Below are positions 17,130 to 24,277 of a DNA stretch of 27,491 nt, piece by piece; positions within the stretch are counted from its first letter, which is position 1, and each line of letters opens with the position of its first letter. Below the pieces are notes generated by a model. The model searched no databases. It saw nothing but the letters and a program-made list of their open reading frames with translations, and was not told the DNA's origin. Source of the stretch: Fusicatenibacter_A intestinipullorum (GTDB lineage: Bacteria > Bacillota > Negativicutes > Acidaminococcales > Acidaminococcaceae). The position numbers and the translations under genes were made by a program. The stretch covers positions 1 through 27,491 of the forward strand of contig DWZP01000024.1 in NCBI GenBank assembly GCA_019117495.1, read 5' to 3'.

Positions 17130-17152
17130 AACCACACGCTATGCGTGTGGTT
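17130..17152. repeat. Left-end hairpin of the IS200-type element
   Basis: A perfect 10-bp palindrome AACCACACGC-TAT-GCGTGTGGTT. It shares loop and most stem positions with the right-end hairpin, as expected for the subterminal TnpA binding site. Confidence 0.85.
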
Positions 17153-17175
17153 CAGGAAAGCTTATAGCTATGAGG

Positions 17176-17234
17176 AAACCTCCTTTGATACAATATAGAC
17201 AGCTCCCCAGCTGTATAAAAATCAAAGGAGGTTT
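17176..17234 (+). promoter_or_regulatory. Hairpin sequestering the transposase ribosome binding site
   Basis: Fourteen bases at 17176-17189 are perfectly complementary to 17221-17234, which contain the AAAGGAGG ribosome binding site of tnpA. An inner hairpin ACAGCT-CCCC-AGCTGT (17199-17214) sits in the loop. In IS200 of enterobacteria, tnpA translation is known to be kept low by the same kind of structure. Confidence 0.85.
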
Positions 17235-17238
17235 TGTC

Positions 17239-17691
17239 ATGTCTGACATTAATACATTATCACATACCACATGGAGATGCAACTTTCATATAGTATTTGC
17301 ACCAAAATATAGGAGAATGGTTATCTACGGTAAAATCAAAGAAGATATAGGAAAAATTTTAAGGAAACTGTGTGACAGGAAAGGAGTGGAAATAATAGAA
17401 GCAAGTGCATGTCCGAATCATATTCATATGTTGGTTAGTATACCGCCCAAATACTCCGTATCAGATTTTGTGGGGTATTTGAAAGGTAAAAGTTCGTTAG
17501 AAATATTTGAGAGACACGGAAATCTGAAATATAAATATGGAAACAGAAGATTTTGGTGCAAGGGGTATTATGTAGATACGGTAGGAAGAAATGAGAAAGC
17601 AATAAAAAAGTATATAGCGGAACAATTGCAGGAAGATAGACTTAGTGACCAGTTGGTATTAAAAGAATTAGTAGATCCATTTGAAAAGTAA
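17239..17691 (+). CDS. tnpA: IS200-type transposase TnpA (Y1, HUH family)
   Basis: A 150-aa transposase, full length for the IS200 group. The HUH metal site is HIH at residues 61-63 (ACPNHIHMLV). The single catalytic tyrosine is Tyr125 in IKKYIAEQ, after the family signature FWCKGYYVDTVGRNEK. It cuts and joins single-stranded DNA at hairpin ends, so it moves without target duplication. ATG 17239 is chosen because AAAGGAGG lies 6 bases upstream; an in-frame ATG at 17170 would read through the regulatory hairpin. Base composition is more AT-rich and A-biased than the neighbouring genes, as expected for an element from elsewhere. The frame and key residues are intact, so it may be active. Confidence 0.95.
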   Translation: MSDINTLSHTTWRCNFHIVFAPKYRRMVIYGKIKEDIGKILRKLCDRKGVEIIEASACPNHIHMLVSIPPKYSVSDFVGYLKGKSSLEIFERHGNLKYKYGNRRFWCKGYYVDTVGRNEKAIKKYIAEQLQEDRLSDQLVLKELVDPFEK

Positions 17692-17705
17692 ATAAAAAAA
17701 TAAAG

Positions 17706-17723
17706 AGCCCCTAGAAAGGGGCT
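17706..17723 (+). terminator. Hairpin after tnpA
   Basis: AGCCCC-TAGAAA-GGGGCT starts 15 bases after the tnpA stop. There is no T run after it, so it may be a weak terminator or a structural part of the right end. Confidence 0.45.
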
Positions 17724-17806
17724 GCTGGTAAATGATGTGCAGTTGGGGAGCTTTTGCGGTGATGCTTTAGCATCGGCTGGTAAAAAGGCTTCTAGCCGCA
17801 GAGCAA

Positions 17807-17827
17807 ACCACCCGCTATGCGGGTGGT
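17807..17827. repeat. Right-end hairpin of the IS200-type element
   Basis: Perfect 9-bp palindrome ACCACCCGC-TAT-GCGGGTGGT, differing from the left-end hairpin by one base pair of the stem. Confidence 0.85.
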
Positions 17828-17954
17828 GCTGATTATTAATATTACAGCGGCATAACTGACTAAAATATTGGCGTACCCCTTTTTTGCTGCTTGGTGCACA
17901 GCGTAAAGGCAGCCTTATAAATTTGAAAATATTAAAAACTTATTGCCTTAAGGC

Positions 17955-17985
17955 TTGACTTGGAAACGGCTCCAGCGGGTATAAT
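17955..17985 (+). promoter_or_regulatory. 19-bp-spacer promoter of DUF362 gene 1 (site B)
   Basis: TTGACT (17955-17960), spacer exactly 19 bp, perfect TATAAT (17980-17985). The half-sites are weak (CTTGGAA 4/7, CTCCAGC 3/7), though TGGA and TCCA form a dyad across the N4 centre. The predicted start lies about 47 bases before the ATG. Confidence 0.65.
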
Positions 17986-18038
17986 TTAGGCAAATCAAAT
18001 TTATTGCATGCCGTTATGGCTTAAAGGGGGGCATTAAT

Positions 18039-19049
18039 ATGGACAGGCTTTCACGCAAAGACTTTTTAAAACTGGCAGGCTTTACGGTTTTGGGGCTGGC
18101 AGGCTGCAAGTTTGGCGACGCGGCCACGCAGACAGCGGCAACTGCCGGGCCGCCGGTTAATGCTGCGGCAGGCAGCGCGGCAGCGGACGGCATAAGCCGC
18201 GCCAAAGTGTATTTTACGGATAAAATAAACGAAGACAGAATGGTAAAGCTGTATAAACTAATCAACAGCGATATTTATGGCAAAGTAGCGCTTAAAATAC
18301 ACACCGGCGAGCAGGGCGGCAAAAACTTCCTGCCGCGCAGTTTTGTTAAAGCCGTGCAGGAACAGATTCCCGGCAGCGTGATTGTTGAAACCAACACTGC
18401 CTATGGCGGCGGGCGCAGCACTACGGCTCGCCACCGCGAAACCATTATGGCCAACGGCTGGGATTTTTGCCCGGTGGATATTATGGACGAGCACGGCGCG
18501 GTAATGCTGCCTGTGCGCGGGGGCAAGCACTTTACGGAAATGTCCGTAGGCAAAAGCCTTGTGGATTACGACAGCATGGTAGTGCTGACGCATTTTAAAG
18601 GGCACAGCATGGGCGGCTACGGCGGTTCGCTTAAAAACATCGCCATTGGCTGCGCCGACGGTGAGGTTGGCAAAATAATGCAGCACGGCAGGGGCTTTAG
18701 CGTGCGCAATGCCGCCTTTATGGAAAACATGGTTGAAGCCGGCAAAGCCGTAACGGACTTTTTCGGCAAACACATTGTTTACATTAACGTTATGCGCCGA
18801 ATGTCCGTAGACTGCGACTGCGCCGGTGCGCGTGCGGCAGAGCCCACTATCGGCGATATCGGCATTCTCGCTTCAACGGATATTCTGGCGATTGACCAGG
18901 TCAGCGTTGACCTTGTTTACAACAAGCCGGGCGGCGATAACAAAGACCTGATTGAACGCATTGAAAGCCGCGAAGGGCTGCGCCAGTTAAGCTACATGCG
19001 CGAACTGAAAATGGGCAACCCCAATTATGAGCTTATCAGCATTGATTAA
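18039..19049 (+). CDS. DUF362 protein with Tat-like lipoprotein signal (copy 1)
   Basis: A 336-aa DUF362-family protein. The N-terminus SRKDFLKLAG resembles a Tat motif with Lys in place of the second Arg, and runs into a lipobox (LAGC, Cys23), so it may be a Tat- or Sec-exported lipoprotein. A low-complexity Ala-rich linker (about 28-52) precedes the conserved domain: RAKVYFTDKINEDRMVKLY, KIHTGEQGGKNFLPR, ETNTAYGGGRSTT, DFCPVDIMDEHG, LTHFKGHSMGGYGGSLKN, and SVDCDCAGARAAEP near 250-265 with two Cys. No ferredoxin domain is attached. DUF362 has no established reaction. The nearby second copy is roughly 60% identical over the shared part. AAAGGGGG precedes the ATG. It is followed by tatAC. Confidence 0.88.
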   Translation: MDRLSRKDFLKLAGFTVLGLAGCKFGDAATQTAATAGPPVNAAAGSAAADGISRAKVYFTDKINEDRMVKLYKLINSDIYGKVALKIHTGEQGGKNFLPRSFVKAVQEQIPGSVIVETNTAYGGGRSTTARHRETIMANGWDFCPVDIMDEHGAVMLPVRGGKHFTEMSVGKSLVDYDSMVVLTHFKGHSMGGYGGSLKNIAIGCADGEVGKIMQHGRGFSVRNAAFMENMVEAGKAVTDFFGKHIVYINVMRRMSVDCDCAGARAAEPTIGDIGILASTDILAIDQVSVDLVYNKPGGDNKDLIERIESREGLRQLSYMRELKMGNPNYELISID

Positions 19050-19109
19050 GGCGCTTTGTTTAGTATAAGTAAAACGAAGGTTAGCCCGAGATTAAATTTT
19101 AAATAAGGC

Positions 19110-19140
19110 TTGACTTAGAGTTAGCTGCAAGTGTTACTAT
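19110..19140 (+). promoter_or_regulatory. MerR-type 19-bp-spacer promoter of tatAC (site C)
   Basis: TTGACT (19110-19115), spacer exactly 19 bp, TACTAT (19135-19140). The operator reads CTTAGAG-N4-CTGCAAG, matching 6/7 and 5/7 of the AdhR-type half-sites. It gives tatA its own promoter 54 bases before the ATG, separate from the DUF362 gene upstream. Confidence 0.78.
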
Positions 19141-19193
19141 ATATGTAGCAAAGCATAAAACTTATAATAAAGCGGCTGCAAGGAGGAATTATT

Positions 19194-19433
19194 ATGTTTG
19201 GTTTAGGCTTACCCGAACTTTTGCTTATTTTGGTTATAGGGCTTATCTTTTTTGGTCCCGGCAAACTGCCGGAAATCGGTTCTGCCCTTGGCAAAAGCAT
19301 GAAGGAATTTAAGCAGGCTGTAAACAGCACGGAAACAGAAATTAAAAAAGCAGGTGAAATTGCCGAAACCGCGGAAACCAAAGACGCTGCGTCTGCCGGT
19401 GCGGAAACTGTACAGGCGGAAGCCAAAAAGTGA
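19194..19433 (+). CDS. tatA: Twin-arginine translocase subunit TatA
   Basis: A 79-aa TatA/E-type protein. A short N-terminal membrane helix (LGLPELLLILVIGLIFFG, about 4-21), the conserved FGPGKLPEIG hinge and an amphipathic helix (LGKSMKEFKQAV, about 32-43) are all present, followed by a charged Glu/Ala/Lys tail. TatA oligomers form the Tat translocation path for folded proteins. The AAGGAGG ribosome binding site is excellent. It overlaps the start of tatC by 4 bases. No TatB is nearby, as in minimal TatAC systems of Gram-positive bacteria. Promoter site C indicates inducible expression. Confidence 0.97.
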   Translation: MFGLGLPELLLILVIGLIFFGPGKLPEIGSALGKSMKEFKQAVNSTETEIKKAGEIAETAETKDAASAGAETVQAEAKK

Positions 19434-20167
19434 CGGCGCAAGCTATGGATAATGGCCGTCCGTTAGATAACAATGATGAGGCAATGACCTTAACGGAACA
19501 TCTGGGCGAACTGCGGCGTAGAATTCTGCACAGCCTGGCGGCGCTTGCCGTCGGTACGCTGGTAAGCAGCTTTTATATTGATGAAATTGTGGCAGTGCTG
19601 ACGGCGCCTGCCACCAATTTGTATTATATGCGCCCGGCAGAAGCGTTTTTTATTTACATAAAAATAGCGCTTGCCTGCGGCGTGCTGCTTGCGGCCCCGG
19701 TTTTGTTTTATGAACTGTGGGCGTTTCTGGTGCCGGCCCTAACCGGCAGGGAACGCTCGGCGCTGATGCTGTTTGTGCCTTCGTCGGTGCTTTTGTTCTG
19801 GGCGGGCATTGCTTTTGCATACTTTTTTGTATTTCCGCAGGGGCTGCACTTTTTTACAACCTTTGCAGGCGGCAATATTGCACCGATGCTTTCGATAGAA
19901 AGTTATCTGGACTTTTTCCTGATGCTGGTTGTGCCTTTCGGCTTTATTTTTAACCTGCCCATGGTGCTTATTGTGCTGGCGCAGATGGGTGTGGTAACTT
20001 CTGCTTTGCTGAAGCGCGGGCGGCGCTATATGGTGGTTGCTTCGTTTATTTTAGCGGCAATTATTACGCCGACGCCTGATGTGGTAACGCAGACACTTCT
20101 GGCAGTGCCGATGATTTTATTGTATGAAGGCAGCAGGGTGTTTATTAAACTTGTGCTGCGCAAATAA
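19430..20167 (+). CDS. tatC: Twin-arginine translocase subunit TatC
   Basis: A 245-aa TatC, standard length, with six predicted membrane helices. Family features are MTLTEHLGELRRRIL near residue 18 (the signal-peptide-binding cytoplasmic start), the PAEAFFIYIKIALACG segment with the conserved Glu, LFYELWAFLVPALTGRER, and the C-terminal FILAAIITPTPDVVTQ. It recognises the RR motif and recruits TatA. GTG at 19430 overlaps the tatA stop (GTGA). An in-frame ATG at 19445 is the alternative and would give 240 aa. Likely Tat clients lie nearby: DUF362 copy 2, the aldo/keto reductase and perhaps DUF362 copy 1. Confidence 0.96.
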   Translation: MTAQAMDNGRPLDNNDEAMTLTEHLGELRRRILHSLAALAVGTLVSSFYIDEIVAVLTAPATNLYYMRPAEAFFIYIKIALACGVLLAAPVLFYELWAFLVPALTGRERSALMLFVPSSVLLFWAGIAFAYFFVFPQGLHFFTTFAGGNIAPMLSIESYLDFFLMLVVPFGFIFNLPMVLIVLAQMGVVTSALLKRGRRYMVVASFILAAIITPTPDVVTQTLLAVPMILLYEGSRVFIKLVLRK

Positions 20168-20175
20168 TATAAAAT

Positions 20176-20212
20176 AAAAATCTTCTTCCTTTTCTGGAAG
20201 AAGATTTTTTTA
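20176..20212. terminator. Bidirectional terminator between tatC and LysR
   Basis: ATCTTCTTCC (20180-20189) pairs with GGAAGAAGAT (20196-20205), with A run before and T run after. It serves tatC on plus and the convergent LysR gene on minus. Confidence 0.92.
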
Positions 20213-20220
20213 TGCCCTTT

Positions 20221-21105
20221 TTAGTTTTGCGGCAGGTTGTCCCTTAAATGGGCTATAAACTTTTCTACGGCCGGTGTGTGCGGCTGATGGCGCTTCCAGG
20301 CTATAACGCTGCTTGTGCGCATTTCCGGCTGCAGCGGGCGCCAGGCAATGTATTTTTCATCCCAAAAGGTAATGCTGCTGCCGATAATAAGCGCATAGCC
20401 AAGCCCTTCTTTAACCATAATGGCCTTGTTGGCAGGCAGGTTGCCGCTGCCGGTAATGATAATATCCTTAAAGCTGCTGCCGAACCAGCTGGCAATTTCG
20501 TTGCGCACGGTGCCGCGGCTTACCATAAAAACGTTCTTGCCTGCCAAATCCTGCGGGCTGATTGCGCTTTTGGCCGTCAGCGGGTCGTTTGGCGGCATAA
20601 GCACTACCCAGCGCTCGCAGTCTTTAAGGCGTATAAATTCGTATTTTTCAATGCTTACGGGTTCAAGCATTACGCCGATATCTGTCAGCCCGTCTTCAAT
20701 GCGCTCTTTAATCTGGTCGGCATTGCCGGTGTAAATTTCAAAAGTAACATTGGGGTAAATTTCGCGGAAGGATTTAATAAGCGGCGGCAAATACTGCACG
20801 GCGTAAAGTTCGCCTGCGCCGATGGAAATTTCTCCTTCTACCATTTCGTCGCAGGTGCTGATTTCCTTTTCGGTTTTTTGCACCAGCCCCACTATTTCTT
20901 CCGCGCGGCGGCGCAAAATAAGCCCGGCCTGCGTAAGCGTTATTTTGCGCGACAGGCGGTTAAAAAGCTGCGCGCCTACTTCTTCTTCCAGCTGCATAAG
21001 CTGGCGGCTGAGCGTGGGCTGGGTTATGTGCAGCAGTTCTGCCGCCCGGGTAAAGTTTTCTTCGCGGGCTACTGTTAAAAAATACTTTAATATCCGTAGT
21101 TCCAT
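20221..21105 (-). CDS. LysR-family regulator, divergent from the aldo/keto reductase
   Basis: A 294-aa LysR regulator. The HTH is residues about 2-60 (LRILKYFLTVAREENFTRAA, LHITQPTLSRQLMQLEEE, wing SRKITLTQAG); the effector-binding domain covers about 88-290 (ISIGAGELYAVQYLPPLI, TGNADQIKERIEDGLTDIGV, LEPVSIEKYEFIRL). It starts at ATG 21105 behind AAGGGG. It is divergent from the aldo/keto reductase gene across 254 bases, so that gene is its likely target. It is a close paralogue of the LysR at 25232-26128: the HTH and the phrases TGN(A/S)D and EP(V/I)SIEKY are shared. Confidence 0.94.
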   Translation of the reverse strand: MELRILKYFLTVAREENFTRAAELLHITQPTLSRQLMQLEEEVGAQLFNRLSRKITLTQAGLILRRRAEEIVGLVQKTEKEISTCDEMVEGEISIGAGELYAVQYLPPLIKSFREIYPNVTFEIYTGNADQIKERIEDGLTDIGVMLEPVSIEKYEFIRLKDCERWVVLMPPNDPLTAKSAISPQDLAGKNVFMVSRGTVRNEIASWFGSSFKDIIITGSGNLPANKAIMVKEGLGYALIIGSSITFWDEKYIAWRPLQPEMRTSSVIAWKRHQPHTPAVEKFIAHLRDNLPQN

Positions 21106-21320
21106 GGCGTAACATCCCCTTACATATTTACAGGCTGTATCTGTATTTTTATTTTATAATACATTAACGCGTGCGCGCAATAGTTTTGCCATGCCCGCTT
21201 TGCATATCGTGTTATAAAAGGTAAGTATTGGATTTATGCATCTGCCGGTAATAAAATGGAATCAGAAAGCCGGGTGCCGCTGTAAGCGCGCGTAAAAAAC
21301 GGCCGGTGCCAAACGGTTTT

Positions 21321-21334
21321 TGTATTGCAATACA
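21321..21334. promoter_or_regulatory. Perfect 14-bp palindrome before the aldo/keto reductase gene
   Basis: TGTATTGCAATACA, a perfect inverted repeat, ends 9 bases before the GGAGGG ribosome binding site. Its place suggests an operator or a leader element. The divergent LysR protein is the obvious candidate binder, but no second copy is seen in the window. Confidence 0.4.
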
Positions 21335-21359
21335 GTAAAAAATTACTGGAGGGAATTTT

Positions 21360-22433
21360 ATGGCTGAAAATACAGATAATAAAGAAAAACAGCCGCAGCT
21401 GATGAGCAGGAGGTCATTTTTGCAGAAATCGGCACTGATGGGTGCAGCCTTTCTGGCGGCGTCTTCCGTAATTCCGCAGGAAACGGAAGCCAAGGGCCGC
21501 AGCAGAGCCAATAAAAGTGGGCATATGAGCATCAGCGGCAGGCGCACGCTGGGCAGCGGCAGCGCTGCACTGACGGTATCGGCACTGGGCTTTGGCTGCA
21601 TGGGGATGAACTACAACCGCAGCGTATCGCCCAGCCGCAAAGAGTGCATTAAAGTAATCCGCGAGGCAGTTGAACGCGGCGTAACATTATTTGACACCGC
21701 CATTATTTACGGGCCGCTTATTAATGAAGAACTCGTCGGTGAAGCGCTTGCGCCTTACAAGGGGCAGGTTGCCGTAACTACAAAATTCGGGCACGAAGTT
21801 ATTAACGGCAAAGCTACCGGCAGGCAGAACAGCAGGCCGGAAGTTATCCGCCGTTACTGCGAGGAATCGCTGCGCCGCCTGCGTGTGGACTGTTTGGAAA
21901 TGTTTTATCAGCACAGGCTTGACCGCAATGTGCCGATTGAAGAAGTTGCTGGCACTATCGGCGATTTAATTAAGGAAGGCAAGGTTAAACGCTGGGGTGT
22001 GTGCGAAGTAAGCGCGGATACCATCCGCCGTGCGCATGCCGTAACGCCGCTGACGGCCGTGCAGAGCGAGTATCACCTGATGTTCCGCGATGTGGAAACC
22101 AACGGCGTGCTTGATGCCTGCCGTGAGCTTGGCATCGGTTTTGTGCCTTACAGCCCGATGAACCGCGGCTTTTTGGGCGGCGCCATTAACGAATATACAC
22201 GTTTTGACCCCAACAACGACAACAGGCAGACCCTGCCGCGTTTTTCGCCGGAGAATATCCGCCTTAATACGTGCATTGTTAACGAACTGCAGGAGTTTGG
22301 GCGTAAGCGCGGAATGACTTCGGCGCAGGTGGCGCTGGCATGGCTGCTTGCCAAAGCACCTTTTATTGTACCGATTCCCGGTACTACCAAACTGGCGCAT
22401 CTTGAAGAAAGCCTGCGGCGTGTGCGGCAGTGA
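21360..22433 (+). CDS. Tat-signal aldo/keto reductase, C-terminally truncated
   Basis: A 357-aa protein with a Tat signal (MSRRSFLQKSALMG, Arg17-Arg18, cleavage near residue 40-45) and an aldo/keto reductase barrel of the COG0667 kind. Visible are ALGFGCMGMNYN, GVTLFDTAIIYG (catalytic Asp and Tyr), TTKFGHEV (catalytic Lys), EMFYQHRLDRNVPIEE (catalytic His), RWGVCEVS and VPIPGTTKLAHLEESL (NADP-binding end). The frame stops right after LEESLRRV, about 30-35 residues before family members normally end, so the last helix and tail are missing. The stop lies at a junction with the body of a zinc alcohol dehydrogenase. Start ATG 21360 follows GGAGGG. Cofactor loading before Tat export would explain a folded exported NADP enzyme. 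Confidence 0.88.
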   Translation: MAENTDNKEKQPQLMSRRSFLQKSALMGAAFLAASSVIPQETEAKGRSRANKSGHMSISGRRTLGSGSAALTVSALGFGCMGMNYNRSVSPSRKECIKVIREAVERGVTLFDTAIIYGPLINEELVGEALAPYKGQVAVTTKFGHEVINGKATGRQNSRPEVIRRYCEESLRRLRVDCLEMFYQHRLDRNVPIEEVAGTIGDLIKEGKVKRWGVCEVSADTIRRAHAVTPLTAVQSEYHLMFRDVETNGVLDACRELGIGFVPYSPMNRGFLGGAINEYTRFDPNNDNRQTLPRFSPENIRLNTCIVNELQEFGRKRGMTSAQVALAWLLAKAPFIVPIPGTTKLAHLEESLRRVRQ

Positions 22434-23343
22434 TATTCATATGTGGAAAACCGGCAAGGGCTGGGCAGAGCAGGACGGCGAGTTCCATATGGGGCACGAG
22501 TTTTGCGGCGTGGTAACCAACCCCGGCAGCAGCAGCTTTAAAATTGGCGACCGCGTTACCTTTTGGGCGAACCTGTACTGCGGAGAATGCGATATGTGCC
22601 GTGCCGGGCTGGAACACCTGTGCCGCTTTGTGGACGGCACCAATTATGTTGGCTTTGTATGCAACGGCGGCTATGCGCAAAAATTTGTGGGCAGGGCAAG
22701 CAATGCCTATAAACTTCCGGATACCGTTTCGGATGTGGCGGCAGGCCTTATCGACCCGCTGATGGTAGCATACCATGCCGTTAAAAATTCCGGCCTGCGC
22801 CTTAACGATAAGGTGCTGGTGGTTGGTACAGGCATTATAGGGCACTTTATGTGCGATTTGGCGCGCAAGGCAGGCGCTTCGTTTGTGGCTATGAGCAAAC
22901 GCCATGACATTAAAACGCGCAAGGCGCGCGAGCTGAACCTGTGCGATACCTTTTACGAAAGCAGCCCGGAAAGCGTAAAGCAGATGCTGGAGGACACCGA
23001 AGGCGGCTTCGACGTTGTGTTTGAAGCAGTCGGCGCTGCCGAAACGCTTAATATGTGCATTGAAGCGGTTAAGCCCGGCGGCGAAATCGTAATGGTTGGC
23101 AACTCCATTGACCCGCAAATCAGCGTGGATGTTAACCGCCTGGTACTGAAAGAGGTTAAGCTGCACGGCAGCGTATCGTGCACACGCACGGAATTTACCG
23201 AAACCATTAACCTGATTGCCAGCGGCATGGTTGACGCCGAAAGCTTTGTTACCGATATAGTGCCGCTTGATGATTTGCAGCATACCTTTGAGCGCCTTAC
23301 CGACCATAACGACCCGATTTTAAAAGCCGTTGTTAAACCGTAA
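22408..23343 (+). pseudogene. Zinc alcohol dehydrogenase, 5' end lost
   Basis: The frame encodes a zinc-dependent medium-chain dehydrogenase from KACGVCGSDIHMW onward: the catalytic-zinc Cys in CGVCGSD, GHEFCGVV, the structural-zinc cluster CGECDMCRAGLEHLC, the nucleotide fold VLVVGTGIIGHFMCDLARKAG, and a normal C-terminus (ILKAVVKP). The first ~30 residues expected before CGVCGSD are missing. Upstream in this frame there is only aldo/keto reductase DNA read out of frame. Possible starts are a TTG at 22348 with no ribosome binding site, or an ATG at 22441 that would drop the catalytic Cys. It is therefore probably a broken gene, or a chimera with the aldo/keto reductase gene. Ends at a terminator. 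Confidence 0.75.
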
Positions 23344-23364
23344 AAACTAAACAGCTGAAGGCAT

Positions 23365-23400
23365 AAAAAACCTGCACCGTTAAAAGTGCAGGTTTAAATT
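23365..23400. terminator. Bidirectional terminator between the dehydrogenase and flavodoxin genes
   Basis: AAACCTGCAC (23368-23377) pairs with GTGCAGGTTT (23386-23395); A run on the left, AAATTTTTA on the right. Convergent genes end on both sides. Confidence 0.9.
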
Positions 23401-23411
23401 TTTATGGGGTG

Positions 23412-24008
23412 TTACAGGTTCAGGCCTGCCAGCCATTTTTCGGTAGCTGCGGTATCGTCCGGGTAAGCGCGGATGCCTTCAATAACATTTGCGCCTTTAA
23501 ACCATTTGTTAATATCGGGCGTGCTGTCGCTGATGGGGCTGCCGCCGCTGGTGCAGAAGGTGATAACGGTTTTGCCGCTGAAATCATAGCTGTCGGCAAA
23601 GGTTGCTACTGCCATCGGCGCGGTGTACCACCAGATGGGGTAACCTACAAAAACAACATCGTACTGGGCCATGTTTTCCACTTTGTTTTTCAGTGCAGGG
23701 CGGGCGTTATCGGCTTTTTCCTGTTTTGCCAGTTCCGTTGTTTCGCGGTAAACGGAAGGATACGGGGCTGCGGTTTCGATTTTGAAAATATCTGCGCCAG
23801 TTTTGCTCTGGATAAGCTGTGCCACTTTTTCGGTGTTGCCGGTATGGCTGAAGTAGGCTACGAGGATTTTTTTGCCGCCGTCAGCTGCCGGTGCCGCCGT
23901 TTCCGTTTTGGCGGCGGGTGCCGGTGCGGATTGTTCCGCTGCTCCGCCGCAGGCGGTTATGCCAAAAGCAAGTACGGCCATCATCAAAGCACAAAGAAAT
24001 TTTTTCAT
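23412..24008 (-). CDS. Lipoprotein flavodoxin
   Basis: A flavodoxin of 198 aa from ATG 24008. An ATG six bases earlier (24014) is only 2 bases from AAAGGAG, while 24008 is 8 bases away. The N-terminus is a lipoprotein signal (KKFLCALMMAVLAFGITAC, lipobox ITAC), then an Ala/Pro-rich spacer of about 25 residues. The flavodoxin domain begins KILVAYFSHTGNTEKVA, with the phosphate-binding SHTGNT loop, then VVFVGYPIWWYTAPMAVATF around the isoalloxazine site and TFCTSGGSPIS. It should bind FMN and carry electrons at the outer face of the membrane. It is the last gene of the operon after the 4Fe-4S membrane protein and the Cys-rich protein, which suggests electron transfer between them. Confidence 0.9.
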   Translation of the reverse strand: MKKFLCALMMAVLAFGITACGGAAEQSAPAPAAKTETAAPAADGGKKILVAYFSHTGNTEKVAQLIQSKTGADIFKIETAAPYPSVYRETTELAKQEKADNARPALKNKVENMAQYDVVFVGYPIWWYTAPMAVATFADSYDFSGKTVITFCTSGGSPISDSTPDINKWFKGANVIEGIRAYPDDTAATEKWLAGLNL

Positions 24009-24034
24009 ATTCATCTCTCCTTTAAATTTTTTAT

Positions 24035-24277
24035 TTAAGGCTGAACGGATTGTGGTTTTCCGTCAGCGGTTAAACTTTTACGGCGGCGCTTGAAATACAC
24101 GCTGCCGCAGAGCCAGGCTGCCAGCGCGAAGCCGCCAAGGCATGTGCCGCCGCAGCTGCCGCAGATACCAGTGCAGGCTCCGGCAGCGCCGCTTGCAGCG
24201 GTTCCGAATGGTATACCGGCACCAACGGCTAAATTTAAAAGCTTGTCTTTTGGCGTTGTTAAAACATTCTTTTTCAT
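24035..24277 (-). CDS. Small cysteine-rich membrane protein
   Basis: An 80-aa protein, no recognised family. Residues about 13-62 are Gly/Ala-rich and hydrophobic and contain a Cys cluster C35-x3-C39-x2-C42-x3-C46 plus C57, followed by a strongly basic end (KRRRK) that should stay in the cytoplasm. The cluster could bind an Fe-S centre or metal, or form disulfides. ATG 24277 overlaps the TGA of the upstream 4Fe-4S gene (ATGA) and has a good AGGAGG, so it is a real, coupled gene. Its place between a membrane ferredoxin and a flavodoxin suggests a role in the same electron path; that is inference. Confidence 0.75.
   Translation of the reverse strand: MKKNVLTTPKDKLLNLAVGAGIPFGTAASGAAGACTGICGSCGGTCLGGFALAAWLCGSVYFKRRRKSLTADGKPQSVQP

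Larger units (their letters stand above)
17125..17835 (+). mobile_element. IS200-type insertion sequence (ends approximate)
   Basis: About 710 bp holding one HUH transposase gene and no accessory tnpB, the size and plan of the IS200 group. Both ends carry related imperfect palindromes with a TAT loop: 17131-17151 (ACCACACGC/GCGTGTGGT) and 17807-17827 (ACCACCCGC/GCGGGTGGT), the hairpins TnpA recognises. Exact cleavage points cannot be set from one copy. It lies between the porin terminator and the DUF362 gene and disrupts no visible gene. Confidence 0.88.

Noticed and set aside
17170..17238. Upstream start for the IS200-type transposase at 17170
   Set aside because: It would translate the left-end regulatory hairpin. 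The ATG at 17239 has an ideal ribosome binding site and gives the family's usual length.
20248..21078. A 276-codon plus-strand open frame opposite the first LysR gene
   Set aside because: It is a shadow of the LysR gene with low-complexity His/Ala/Phe content and no ribosome binding site.
21220..21260. A further MerR-type promoter before the aldo/keto reductase
   Set aside because: The best pair (TTGGAT and TAAAAT) has an 18-bp spacer and no half-sites.
22348..22440. Extending the zinc dehydrogenase to a TTG start at 22348 as a normal gene
   Set aside because: The added residues are aldo/keto reductase DNA in another frame, there is no ribosome binding site, and the expected dehydrogenase N-terminus is missing.
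22400..22440. Programmed frameshift making an aldo/keto reductase-dehydrogenase fusion
   Set aside because: Both proteins lack residues at the joint, which a frameshift would not explain, and no slippery run is present there. A deletion fits better.
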